A stretch of 64,000 nt of DNA from UMGS1649 sp045604405 (GTDB lineage Bacteria > Bacillota > Clostridia > TANB77 > CAG-465): the NCBI GenBank assembly GCA_045604405.1, contig JAZUNZ010000018.1, positions 82,040 to 146,039 of the forward strand, given 5' to 3'. Below the pieces are notes generated by a model. The model searched no databases and was not told where the DNA came from. It saw only the letters and a list, made by a program, of their open reading frames with translations. The position numbers and the translations under genes were made by a program. Position 1 is the first letter of the stretch. Every line of letters begins with the position of its first letter. Below are positions 43,254 to 50,514 of this stretch, one piece after another.

Positions 43254-44153
43254 ATGAAACAGGATTGTATTTTAATTGCCACTTTACCATCACTTAACAA
43301 TATGGAAAAAGTGCAGAGAGTTTTTGAAAATCCTCATATTTCTGAGGTACGGTTCAATACAGGAGTGCAAACTGCTTACTCTATAGAAGAAACTCTTGAA
43401 ATGCTGAAAAAGCTATCCATAAAGCATAACAAAAAGCTTTGGATAGATATCAAAGGCAGACAATTAAGAGTTACCAAATGGGCTGATCCTTTATACTCTT
43501 GTATAGAGTTAAGCCACAGAGTACAGGTTTTGTATCCTGCACAGATTTACTTTCGCAATGGTGATAGAGTAAACATTACTCACATCAAAGATGGCAACAA
43601 GCTGTTTGTAGACCCGTTACCACGACAGGCTTTGGGAGCAGGACAATCTGTTAATATTATTGCCAAAGACATTGAAGTTGATGGCTATTTAACAGAGAAA
43701 GACAAGCAGTATTTAAGAGCTTGTAGAAAACTGGATTTGACCTATATAATGGCTTCTTTTGTAGAGACTTTTGATGACTTGGCACAAATTCTTCATATTT
43801 TGCCTAATGCTCAAATAGTATCGAAAATTGAGTCGTTAAAAGGAATGTCCTTTATTTCTCAGTACAATGTCCCTAATCTGATGGCTGCAAGAGATGATTT
43901 ATATCTGCAGTCTGGACAAAATTACAGTATGCTGAATCACTTAAAGACTATCATCGAAAGAGATAGTGGAGCGATTTGTGCATCTAAAATTTTCTTGTCG
44001 TTAGAGAAGAGAGAAACTGTCGATTTTGCAGACTTTGCAGACTTGGAATTAATGTATAACATGGGGTATAGAAAATTCATGTTATGCGACAATGTATGCA
44101 ATTATAGTTTTGCAAAAGCAATACAAGCATGGGAGGAATTTATCAATGGATAG
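43254..44153 (+). CDS. Pyruvate-kinase-like TIM-barrel protein (cassette gene 1)
   Basis: 299 residues. The fold of pyruvate kinase without its C-terminal regulatory domain (kinases are ~470 residues): N-terminal IATLPSLNNMEKV, LWIDIKGRQLRV (compare LDTKGPEIRT), a small B-domain-like stretch VNITHIKDGNKLF ... GAGQSVNI, then LTEKDKQYLRACRKLDLTYIMASFVETFDDL, IVSKIESLKGM and PNLMAARDDLYLQSG. The metal-binding Glu and Asp of KIE and ARDDL are kept. It probably acts on PEP or a related enolate substrate, but not as a normal glycolytic enzyme. The AAGGAGGG site is strong. Overlaps gene 2 by eight bases. CitE/HpcH-type aldolases of Ter operons are an alternative comparison. Confidence 0.75.
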   Translation: MKQDCILIATLPSLNNMEKVQRVFENPHISEVRFNTGVQTAYSIEETLEMLKKLSIKHNKKLWIDIKGRQLRVTKWADPLYSCIELSHRVQVLYPAQIYFRNGDRVNITHIKDGNKLFVDPLPRQALGAGQSVNIIAKDIEVDGYLTEKDKQYLRACRKLDLTYIMASFVETFDDLAQILHILPNAQIVSKIESLKGMSFISQYNVPNLMAARDDLYLQSGQNYSMLNHLKTIIERDSGAICASKIFLSLEKRETVDFADFADLELMYNMGYRKFMLCDNVCNYSFAKAIQAWEEFING

Positions 44154-45606
44154 TTTAATTTTATGCGGTATGCAGTTTGGAGATGAGGGAAAAGGAACTT
44201 TTGTTGATTACCTGGCACATGAAAAGAATATTGATTGTGTTGTTCGGTACAATGGTGGTTCACAAGCATCTCATACTGTAATCACACCTTCAGCGGTTGT
44301 TCATAAGTTTAGCCAGCTTGGTTCAGGTATGTTTTTGGAAAAATGCCATACATACTTAACAGAAAATATGGTAATAAACTTGGACAATCTTCTCATTGAA
44401 ATGGAAGTCTTTTCAAATAAAACTGGAATCTCAATTCCAGAATTAATGGATAGAATCCATATTCACGAAAATTGTTTTGTTGTAACACCGTATCATAAGC
44501 TGATTAATAAACTTAGAGAATTCTCTAAAGGAGCTAATCGTAGAGGAACGGTGGGAACAGGTGTAAGCGAAGTTAAATACTTACTTTCTGAACCAAAGTG
44601 TTTTCCGTATGAACGACCTCTTGGATTGCAAGTAAAGGAGATTTTTAATCCTTATAGCAATAATCCAACTATAGGCAGATTGGAAGCACTTCAGAATTAT
44701 GTATCTGCATTTTACCAAAGCAACAAAGATGTTATTTGGCAAAATGTTCCTGAAGAAATGAAGGAGGCTTTGGAGAGAGAAATTTCATTTTTACTTGCAC
44801 CTAAAGCATTCTTAACTCTTGCTTCAGACTATGCAATAAAATTCAAGCAAGCACCACGAGATGTTAACTTTAATAAATGTATATATAATGCATATGAGTT
44901 GACTCTCAGAAAGAATTGCGTAAGTGCTATATTTGAGGGTTCGCAAGGACTTTTGATTGATGGCACTTATGGAATAAAGCCAAATACTACTTTTCTTGAT
45001 ACAACAAATCATTTTGCACTTGATATTTCCTATTATAGAGATAATATCACTAAAGTAGGAATAACAAAAGCATTCAATTCAAGACATGGATTGGGAATAT
45101 TTCCTACTGAATCATCGTATTTAAGTAGAAACATTTCTGATGATAATCAAGAAGAGTCTTTTTGGAACGGTAAAATTCGTTTCGGATGGTTTGATGCAGT
45201 ATTGTTTAGATATGCTCAAAACATTAATCAGGTTGATGAATTATATTTATCTTCTCTTGATAAACTAGATGGTTTTGAAACTATCAAAGTATGTAATGAG
45301 TATCTCTATAATGGTATTGTTGACGAAAGGTTTGACGAGTTGTTTGCTTATTCTACATCGCCTGATGGCAAGATAACTATTACAGACATCAAAGGAAGTG
45401 GAGAGGATTTAGGCAAATATTTAGAAAGATGTGTTCCCATTTATCTTTATGTTAGAGGATGGAAATCAGATATATCAAATATTTCTGATAAATCACAACT
45501 TCCTGAAAAATGCTTAAATTACATTCTTTTATTGGAAGAACTTACAAAACTTCCTATAACAGTTGTATCTGTAGGACCGACTAGGAATAATAAAATAAGG
45601 ATGTGA
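44146..45606 (+). CDS. Adenylosuccinate-synthetase-like enzyme (cassette gene 2)
   Basis: 486 residues, ATG at 44146 after GGGAGGAATTTATC. PurA hallmarks: GMQFGDEGKGTFVDYL (catalytic Asp in GDEGKG), VVRYNGGSQASHTVI (catalytic His), RRGTVGTGVSE in place of the IMP loop, GSQGLLIDGTYG, and a C-terminal GWFDAVLFRYA ... LSSLDKLDGFETIKVCNEY. The aspartate-binding TTxGR loop is missing; the equivalent region reads EESFWNGKIRFGWFD. So the GTP-dependent chemistry is probably kept, but the amino-acid (and perhaps nucleotide) substrate differs. It is longer than PurA (~430). Not a housekeeping purA. Confidence 0.85.
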   Translation: MDSLILCGMQFGDEGKGTFVDYLAHEKNIDCVVRYNGGSQASHTVITPSAVVHKFSQLGSGMFLEKCHTYLTENMVINLDNLLIEMEVFSNKTGISIPELMDRIHIHENCFVVTPYHKLINKLREFSKGANRRGTVGTGVSEVKYLLSEPKCFPYERPLGLQVKEIFNPYSNNPTIGRLEALQNYVSAFYQSNKDVIWQNVPEEMKEALEREISFLLAPKAFLTLASDYAIKFKQAPRDVNFNKCIYNAYELTLRKNCVSAIFEGSQGLLIDGTYGIKPNTTFLDTTNHFALDISYYRDNITKVGITKAFNSRHGLGIFPTESSYLSRNISDDNQEESFWNGKIRFGWFDAVLFRYAQNINQVDELYLSSLDKLDGFETIKVCNEYLYNGIVDERFDELFAYSTSPDGKITITDIKGSGEDLGKYLERCVPIYLYVRGWKSDISNISDKSQLPEKCLNYILLLEELTKLPITVVSVGPTRNNKIRM

Positions 45607-45610
45607 TGGG

Positions 45611-46225
45611 ATGAATGTTCAAGAAGAAATTAGTAAGTATCTGCTAAGTCACGATACAGTAAATGTTGTAATCGCAGGCACTACGTGTTCTGGAAAAACA
45701 ACTTTAGCCAATGAAATTCGGAATCATTTTTCGGATAGATATTCGGTTACACTAGTTGCTCAGGATGATTATTTTAAGAATCTTCCTGATATTCCAAGAG
45801 TACGAGAAGGATATTTAACTGATTCTATTGAAGCCTTTCATACTATTGAGTTCAAGCACGATGTGCAAAAGTTGCTTACAAATGGAGTTGCTACAATGCC
45901 GAGATATGACATTGCTACAAACACAAGAGTAAGCAAAAACAAAATAGTAAGGGCTGGTAGGATTAATGTCTTTGAGGGCTTGCATACAATTCAGCTTTTA
46001 GGTGAGTTAGATAACTGTATTAAGATTTTCGTTGATACAGATATCGATATTTGCTTAAAAAGAAGAATTGCAAGAGACACATCGAAATTTGGCGTACCTG
46101 AAGTAAGAATACGTCAGTATTGGAATGACTGTGTAAAACCTATGTGCGAGAGATTTATCTTTCCGCAAAAGGAAGATGCAGACATCACCATAGATCGTAA
46201 AGGCGGTGAATTTAATGACAGTTAA
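45611..46225 (+). CDS. Uridine-kinase/phosphoribulokinase-like P-loop kinase (cassette gene 3)
   Basis: 204 residues. Walker A VIAGTTCSGKTTLANEI, acceptor-site VAQDDYFKNLPDIP, a MPRYDIATN motif and INVFEGLHTIQ, then the LID-type arginines CLKRRIARDTSKFG. This is the uridine/cytidine kinase branch. It probably phosphorylates a nucleoside or sugar made or used by the two enzymes upstream. Starts five bases after gene 2 and overlaps gene 4 by 11 bases. Confidence 0.82.
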   Translation: MNVQEEISKYLLSHDTVNVVIAGTTCSGKTTLANEIRNHFSDRYSVTLVAQDDYFKNLPDIPRVREGYLTDSIEAFHTIEFKHDVQKLLTNGVATMPRYDIATNTRVSKNKIVRAGRINVFEGLHTIQLLGELDNCIKIFVDTDIDICLKRRIARDTSKFGVPEVRIRQYWNDCVKPMCERFIFPQKEDADITIDRKGGEFNDS

Positions 46226-47258
46226 GCAAATCTATGAAAAGCTGTTGCAGGCAAAACGACCTATTGAATTCTTTGGTGAAATGTCTACAGATGATGAGTT
46301 AAAAAAAGCATACAAACAATATGCAAAAAAAATTCATCCAGACATTGTACCTGATAAGGATAAATACATTGCAGGTGAAGCTTTTTCAGTCCTGAATAAA
46401 TTATACAATTTAGGATTAAGCGAATTAGAGCAAGGTATTTATGGTATCGTTGATCCTGTTCAGATTTACAAGCACATGACACCTTTATTTGAAATTACAA
46501 TAAAAGGTGAATTGTATCAGTTCTATGAGAATGTGTTTGAGGGAGAAGTTGGTTATATTTTTAAGGGAACTTCAGCTAATGATATTGTTTACTTGAAAGT
46601 GGCAATTGATCCTGATGACAATGATTTGATTAATACTGAATACAATGTGCTTTCTACCTTAAGGCATCAATCACTTCCGTATGTTGAGCAAAAAATCATG
46701 GTAAATGATACAAATGCTATTCTTATGCGTGAAGTAAAAGGTGTAACAATGCCCGAATTAATGGGGCAATACGCAAGAGGAGTTCCTGCTGAACATGTTA
46801 TGTGGATGTTGGAAAGACTTTTGAGTGTTGTAGGCTATTTACATTCAAACCGTGTAGTACATGGAAATATAAAACCTGAAAATATCATTATTAACAAAGA
46901 TAATCATAATGTATCGTTGTTAGGATTTTCGTTTTGTATTCCAAATGCTAATACTTCGGAAGCTCAGTATAAGATCATAAATGATTTTTATACAGCTCCT
47001 GAGGTAAAGAAGACTGCTAGAGTCTTACCATCTTCGGATGTTTATTCTATAGGTAAGATTGCAATTAAACTTTTAGGAGGTGACGTTGTTAGTAACGGAA
47101 TGCCGATTTCTGTAGATGCGAGAGTTCGAGCATTTATCAGAAAAATGGTAAGTAGTACCCCATCTGATAGACCAGATGATGCATGGAAACTTTGGAGTGA
47201 GCTTGCAAAGCTCAGAACTGAAGTTTTTGGAACCCAAAGATTCAAAAAAATAGATTAA
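46215..47258 (+). CDS. J-domain/pseudokinase fusion (cassette gene 4)
   Basis: 347 residues; ATG at 46215 after AAAGGCGG. Residues ~1-75 form a J-domain with the HPD motif in YAKKIHPDIVPDKD, which should recruit DnaK. Residues ~95-340 have a Ser/Thr-kinase fold (FEGEVGYIFKGTS, VYLKVAIDP with the ATP-binding Lys, LHSNRVVHGNIKPENIII). HRD is replaced by HGN, and DFG by LGF, so the catalytic Asp and metal-binding Asp are absent. APEV and the regulatory DVYSIGKI remain. Probably a scaffold or a sensor bringing a chaperone to the system. Confidence 0.85.
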   Translation: MTVKQIYEKLLQAKRPIEFFGEMSTDDELKKAYKQYAKKIHPDIVPDKDKYIAGEAFSVLNKLYNLGLSELEQGIYGIVDPVQIYKHMTPLFEITIKGELYQFYENVFEGEVGYIFKGTSANDIVYLKVAIDPDDNDLINTEYNVLSTLRHQSLPYVEQKIMVNDTNAILMREVKGVTMPELMGQYARGVPAEHVMWMLERLLSVVGYLHSNRVVHGNIKPENIIINKDNHNVSLLGFSFCIPNANTSEAQYKIINDFYTAPEVKKTARVLPSSDVYSIGKIAIKLLGGDVVSNGMPISVDARVRAFIRKMVSSTPSDRPDDAWKLWSELAKLRTEVFGTQRFKKID

Positions 47259-47271
47259 GGAGGATTTTATC

Positions 47272-48237
47272 ATGGGTGGTTCTAGTTATGACAGAGACGT
47301 TTACGAAGAAAGCTCCAGCTCGGGCTGGGGAAGTTCTTACGGCAGTAGTTTTGGGACAAGTTCTGAATCTGCAAAGAAGTTTACAAGCACTACTTTGCAT
47401 AGTTCGATGAATCCCAACGGCAAAATCTTGAAGAGCAACTCTAAGTCACCTATTATCGTAGTGCTTGACGTGACTGGCTCTAATATTGATTTTGCAAGAG
47501 TAGTTTACGACAAATTACCGATGTTTTACGGACAGATTGAGCAGAAAGGTTATCTGGAAGACTTCGAGATTTCTTTCTGTGCAGTGGGTGATGCATATCA
47601 CGATGAATATCCGTTGCAGATTGGTGACTTCGCAAAAGGCATTGAGCTTGATTCTTGGCTTGAGAAAGTTGTCCTTGAAGGTGGCGGTGGTGCATTTGGA
47701 GAAGAATCCTATGAGCTTGCTGCATATTATCTGCTTAAAAATGCGGAATTCGAAAAAGGAGCTAAGCCTATTATCTTCTTTATTGGAGATGAAAAGCCGT
47801 ATCCTACTGTGGATCGTTCGCAGGCAGAGAAATTTGGAATTGAATTTTTCCAGAGTGTAGAACCTTTTGGAGAGCTTCGGAAAAAAGTTAATGATAACGT
47901 ATTTCTGTTGCTTAACAAAGCTTGCGGAAAATACTTCAAAGATGATATCACATCTTGCTGGGAAAAGCTTTTAGCACCTGAGCACGTGATTAAAATCAGC
48001 GAAGAAAAAGCAATTATCGACTTGATGTTGGGAGTTATTTCGATGGTTTCTTCGGCAAGAACTCTTGAAACATACAAAGTTGATATGCTTGACAGAGGTC
48101 AGACACAGGCAAGAATCGAAGGTGTTTCGAAATCCCTTGCAGGATTGTCGACTGCTCTTGTTCCTGTTAAGGTTACTGGAGCTATTGCAAAAACTGCAAG
48201 TGATAAGAAGAGCACTCAGAAAGGAAAAAGACTTTAA
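47272..48237 (+). CDS. von Willebrand factor A domain protein (cassette gene 5)
   Basis: 321 residues; AAGGAGGATTTTATC before the ATG. The N-terminal ~55 residues are Ser/Gly-rich and disordered (YEESSSSGWGSSYGSSFG). The vWA domain starts IIVVLDVTGSN, a MIDAS metal site of the DxTxS kind, and includes LEGGGGAFGEESYELAAYYLL and PIIFFIGDEKPYPTV (second metal-site Asp). A helical C-terminal part ends basic (SDKKSTQKGKRL). It likely binds a metal and a partner, like TerY-type proteins. Its GC content is noticeably higher than the chromosome around it. Followed by a strong terminator. Confidence 0.82.
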   Translation: MGGSSYDRDVYEESSSSGWGSSYGSSFGTSSESAKKFTSTTLHSSMNPNGKILKSNSKSPIIVVLDVTGSNIDFARVVYDKLPMFYGQIEQKGYLEDFEISFCAVGDAYHDEYPLQIGDFAKGIELDSWLEKVVLEGGGGAFGEESYELAAYYLLKNAEFEKGAKPIIFFIGDEKPYPTVDRSQAEKFGIEFFQSVEPFGELRKKVNDNVFLLLNKACGKYFKDDITSCWEKLLAPEHVIKISEEKAIIDLMLGVISMVSSARTLETYKVDMLDRGQTQARIEGVSKSLAGLSTALVPVKVTGAIAKTASDKKSTQKGKRL

Positions 48238-48261
48238 TCAAAACAATTATTAATAATTTAT

Positions 48262-48282
48262 GATTAGCACAAGGCACACTAG
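48262..48282 (+). repeat. Cassette-flanking direct repeat, right copy
   Basis: ATTAGCACAAGG-N4-CTAG, the same as at 43232-43252. Here it forms the left arm of the cassette terminator. Confidence 0.45.
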
Positions 48283-48303
48283 ATTTAGTGTGCCTTTGTG
48301 CTT
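48264..48303 (+). terminator. Terminator of the cassette operon
   Basis: AGCACAAGGCACACTA and TAGTGTGCCTTTGTGCT form a 16-bp stem with one bulge and a tight GATT loop. It lies between the vWA gene and convergent tnpV, so it can serve both. Confidence 0.8.
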
Positions 48304-48310
48304 GTAAATT

Positions 48311-48673
48311 CTAATTATAAATATATCTTTCAAAAATTATTTCTTCCACAGAACTTTTTATATTATTCATTTTTTGTACCCATTCCAGTTGATTATTAGC
48401 TTTTAATTCCTCTGTTATATTTTCTTTTTCTGCAAATTGTTTCATTAAAAGTTCAAATTGCTTTTGACATTCTATATCAATATTATATAAATGTTCATCT
48501 AATTTATTATCCATAAACAAAATAATATATTCGGCTTTTTTATGATTTTTTAAATAATTCAATCTCATTCTTCCATATTTACCCAAATGATAATTTTTAA
48601 ATTTATTTTCTTCAAGCTTTAAGTTTGGTAAATAATAATCTCCAACTTTGTTATATGTAATTTTATTATTCAT
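48311..48673 (-). CDS. tnpV: TnpV transposon protein
   Basis: 120 residues; start at 48673 after TAGGAGGATTTTTGAA (an earlier ATG at 48703 has no site). Signature: ITYNKVGDYYLPNLKL, HLGKYGRMRLNYLKNHKKAEY, LDEHLYNIDIECQ, KENITEELKANNQLEWVQKMNNIKSSVEEII. This is the TnpV family of Tn4451/Tn4453-type elements; its role in transfer is unknown. It sits next to the right inverted repeat, confirming the right end. Confidence 0.88.
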   Translation of the reverse strand: MNNKITYNKVGDYYLPNLKLEENKFKNYHLGKYGRMRLNYLKNHKKAEYIILFMDNKLDEHLYNIDIECQKQFELLMKQFAEKENITEELKANNQLEWVQKMNNIKSSVEEIIFERYIYN

Positions 48674-48751
48674 TTCAAAAATCCTCCTAAAATTTAATTT
48701 CACTACTTTTAGAACTATAAATTTATATCTGTTTTGCTGTCTAAAATTTAA

Positions 48752-48791
48752 AGTGTACTTAACTTAAGTCTACTGGGTTAGGACATATGAC
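48752..48791 (-). repeat. Right terminal inverted repeat of the element
   Basis: Begins AGTGTACTTAACT (48752-48764) and ends TATGAC; it is the inverted partner of 38993-39032. Confidence 0.7.
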
Positions 48792-48815
48792 ACAGTCAAA
48801 GTCGCTTCTAAAGTA

Positions 48816-48844
48816 TTGAATTTTTAACATAAATATAGTATGAT
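48816..48844 (+). promoter_or_regulatory. SigA-type promoter
   Basis: TTGAAT (48816-48821), 17-base spacer, TATGAT (48839-48844), just outside the element and reading into the gene at 48881. Confidence 0.6.
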
Positions 48845-48880
48845 ATACACACAATTTAATAATAGAAAGTGGGGATAAGT

Positions 48881-49456
48881 ATGAATATAATTAAGAACCA
48901 GCTAGTGAATAGAAATAATGTAAATATCGATTTCGAATTACAGCCTAATGAAGTTATAATTGTATGTAATAATTATATAAAGGAAGAATTGTTGAAAAAA
49001 GGAGTAACTTTTAAAGAGATGTATCCTGGTGTATTTATAGTTACTTCTTTAAAAGGTAATTCAACTTTGCAAGATATAAATAAGATTACTATGGTAATTA
49101 GATTATATAATCCAGACTTAATAGATGAAGGTAATTTAGTTTCTCAAATGTCTGAGGAAAAAATGGATGCATTTTTTCAAAAACATCATTGGGGTGTTGA
49201 AAAAAGAAAGAAAAAAATGAATATAAAAAAATGTGAATATAAAGGAAAAGAAGATGATTATGAACCAGGGACTTTAATTGTTACTTATCAAGAAGGTAAA
49301 ATGGGTAGAGAATATACTTTCAAATTTGGAGATGGTTGGACACAATTACTTGGATACACCAAAGATGAGGTGCGAATAGAAGAGGTATGGGATAGATATT
49401 TATTTAACGAAACTGTAAAATCATGGCTCGAAAATGGTTATGATTCTGCAGAATAG
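48881..49456 (+). CDS. Hypothetical protein
   Basis: 191 residues; ATG at 48881 after GTGGGGATAAGT. Soluble, mixed alpha/beta, no membrane segment. Notable stretches are DFELQPNEVIIVCNNYIKEEL, a Lys-rich middle (KKMNIKKCEYKGKEDDYEPG), and YTFKFGDGWTQLLGYTKDEVRIEEVWDRYLF. No family recognised. It is outside the transposon, and its promoter and terminator mark it as a single-gene unit. Confidence 0.65.
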   Translation: MNIIKNQLVNRNNVNIDFELQPNEVIIVCNNYIKEELLKKGVTFKEMYPGVFIVTSLKGNSTLQDINKITMVIRLYNPDLIDEGNLVSQMSEEKMDAFFQKHHWGVEKRKKKMNIKKCEYKGKEDDYEPGTLIVTYQEGKMGREYTFKFGDGWTQLLGYTKDEVRIEEVWDRYLFNETVKSWLENGYDSAE

Positions 49457-49502
49457 TACAAATCTCGTTTTGAAAAGCGTGGATTATCAGTAACAGAGTT
49501 TT

Positions 49503-49546
49503 AAAAATACTCCAGCAGACTTAAAAGTTTGCTGGAGTATTTTTAT
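49503..49546 (+). terminator. Rho-independent terminator
   Basis: AAAAATACTCCAGCA and TGCTGGAGTATTTTT pair across a short inner stem, with T tail. Confidence 0.85.
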
Positions 49547-49599
49547 TAATAATTTTCATAGTATAAAATCTACGGACACGAATGTTATAATTGACAGCC

Positions 49600-49775
49600 A
49601 AAGATTTTGAAGTCTCTGGCTGGATTACCATTGAATGCAGTATATAAATACTGGATTACAATGTATTAATATTATATGCAATATTTTAAAAAAATATAAT
49701 AAAACGATAGTCTTGTGACTATCGGATTACAATGATTACGTTACTTTCGCAACGGATTACAATGTTTTGTTAATT
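49600..49775 (-). ncRNA. Candidate small RNA with four hairpin plus 11-bp repeat units
   Basis: On the minus strand CATTGTAATCC occurs at 49754-49764, 49724-49734 and 49653-49663, and a variant (AATGGTAATCC) at 49622-49632. Each copy is followed by a short stem-loop, e.g. GATAGTC-ACAA-GACTATC and AGCCAGAGA...TTTGGCT. Spacing is 30, 71 and 31 bases. A strong promoter at 49778-49805 reads into the array. It lies directly downstream of the PemK/MazF-like gene, same strand. Possible RNA antitoxin or toxin target/decoy. Confidence 0.55.
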
Positions 49776-49777
49776 CA

Positions 49778-49805
49778 ATTATACCATATTTAGAAAAAAA
49801 GTCAA
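49778..49805 (-). promoter_or_regulatory. SigA-type promoter facing the repeat array
   Basis: On the minus strand TTGACT (49800-49805), 16-base spacer, TATAAT (49778-49783) with upstream TGG. It lies between the toxin stop codon and the repeats, so the array can be made independently of the toxin mRNA. Confidence 0.65.
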
Positions 49806-49819
49806 ATTTTTTAGGAAAC

Positions 49820-50299
49820 TTATTCCCATTTTGTCATGGTATAATATTTTGTTAATGCTATATTAATGTTATTCCAATCGTTTAAAGTAATTTTTGTTAA
49901 TTTGCCTTTTGTTCTATGAGGATTAATTATTCTTAACTTACTTATATTTTTAAGTTGTTCTATTAAAACCGTTGAATTATGATTTTCTAAATCTATATGA
50001 TACCATCTTGTATCATTCATTCTTTCAGAAGTTAAAGGTAATATCGTACAAATAGGAGAATTTCTTTTTGTTTTTACAACTAATACAGGTCTAATTTTAT
50101 TTTGTTCACTACCAATATTTATTCCTAAATTGCACCAATAAATATAATTACTTGTTATAGGAAAGCTAGGAATATCTTTTTTAAATTTCATATTAGCTTT
50201 ATCTTTAGTCCAAGTAGCATATTCAATAGCACTAGATTCATCTATATCACTTAAAATATCTATTGTTTCATTAAATTGTTTATTTATTTCTTTGTTCAT
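49820..50299 (-). CDS. PemK/MazF-family toxin-like protein
   Basis: 159 residues. A helical N-terminal extension (~45 residues, FNETIDILSDIDESSAIEYATWTKDKAN) precedes a PemK/MazF fold: YIYWCNLGINIGSEQNKIRPVLVVKTKRNSPICTILPLTS and STVLIEQLKNISKLRIIN. MazF-type proteins are sequence-specific endoribonucleases. No protein antitoxin gene is adjacent, and the ribosome site is weak (GAAAT before ATG). The N-terminal extension might act as a built-in antidote; an RNA partner is the other option (see 49600-49775). Confidence 0.78.
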   Translation of the reverse strand: MNKEINKQFNETIDILSDIDESSAIEYATWTKDKANMKFKKDIPSFPITSNYIYWCNLGINIGSEQNKIRPVLVVKTKRNSPICTILPLTSERMNDTRWYHIDLENHNSTVLIEQLKNISKLRIINPHRTKGKLTKITLNDWNNINIALTKYYTMTKWE

Positions 50300-50466
50300 A
50301 TTTCTAATTGTATCACAGAATTTGCAATAATAAAAGAAATTTATGGAAATTTATAGAAAATATTTGTCTCAATCGTTATGAGTGGCAAAAGGTTGTAGAT
50401 AACTACTTCGTTGGCACCAAATAAAGACAATCAAAACATGTTAATTTAATAAATAATTGCACACAA

Positions 50467-50511
50467 AAAAGAACTGGATAAAGTGTTTAGCTTTTATTCA
50501 GTTCTTTTTGA
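50467..50511 (-). terminator. Terminator of the NahK-like gene
   Basis: AAAAAGAACTG and CAGTTCTTTTT form the outer stem, with an inner GATAAA/TTTATT-type extension. T-rich tail on the minus strand. Confidence 0.75.
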
Positions 50512-50514
50512 ATG

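Larger units (their letters stand above)
38993..48791. mobile_element. Tn4451-family mobilizable transposon carrying a five-gene cassette
   Basis: About 9.8 kb. It holds a TnpX-type large serine recombinase at one end, a TnpW-like gene, a MobV relaxase (TnpZ-like) with oriT region, and TnpV at the other end; this gene set is that of Tn4451/Tn4453. Imperfect inverted repeats of 40 bp (29 of 40 identical; 13-bp perfect inner block AGTTAAGTACACT) mark both ends. It sits between the ssrA terminator and the promoter of the gene at 48881. In place of a resistance gene it carries the operon 43254-48237. The crossover dinucleotide could not be fixed. Confidence 0.85.

Noticed and set aside
43254..44153. 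Functional glycolytic pyruvate kinase
   Set aside because: Only about 300 residues, without the C-terminal domain, and located in mobile cargo.
44146..45606. Housekeeping purA
   Set aside because: It is extra long, lacks the aspartate loop and sits in transposon cargo.
49622..49764. Short CRISPR-like array
   Set aside because: Repeats are only 11 bp, spacing is uneven (31, 71, 30) and the spacers are hairpins; there are no cas genes. Kept as a candidate small RNA instead.
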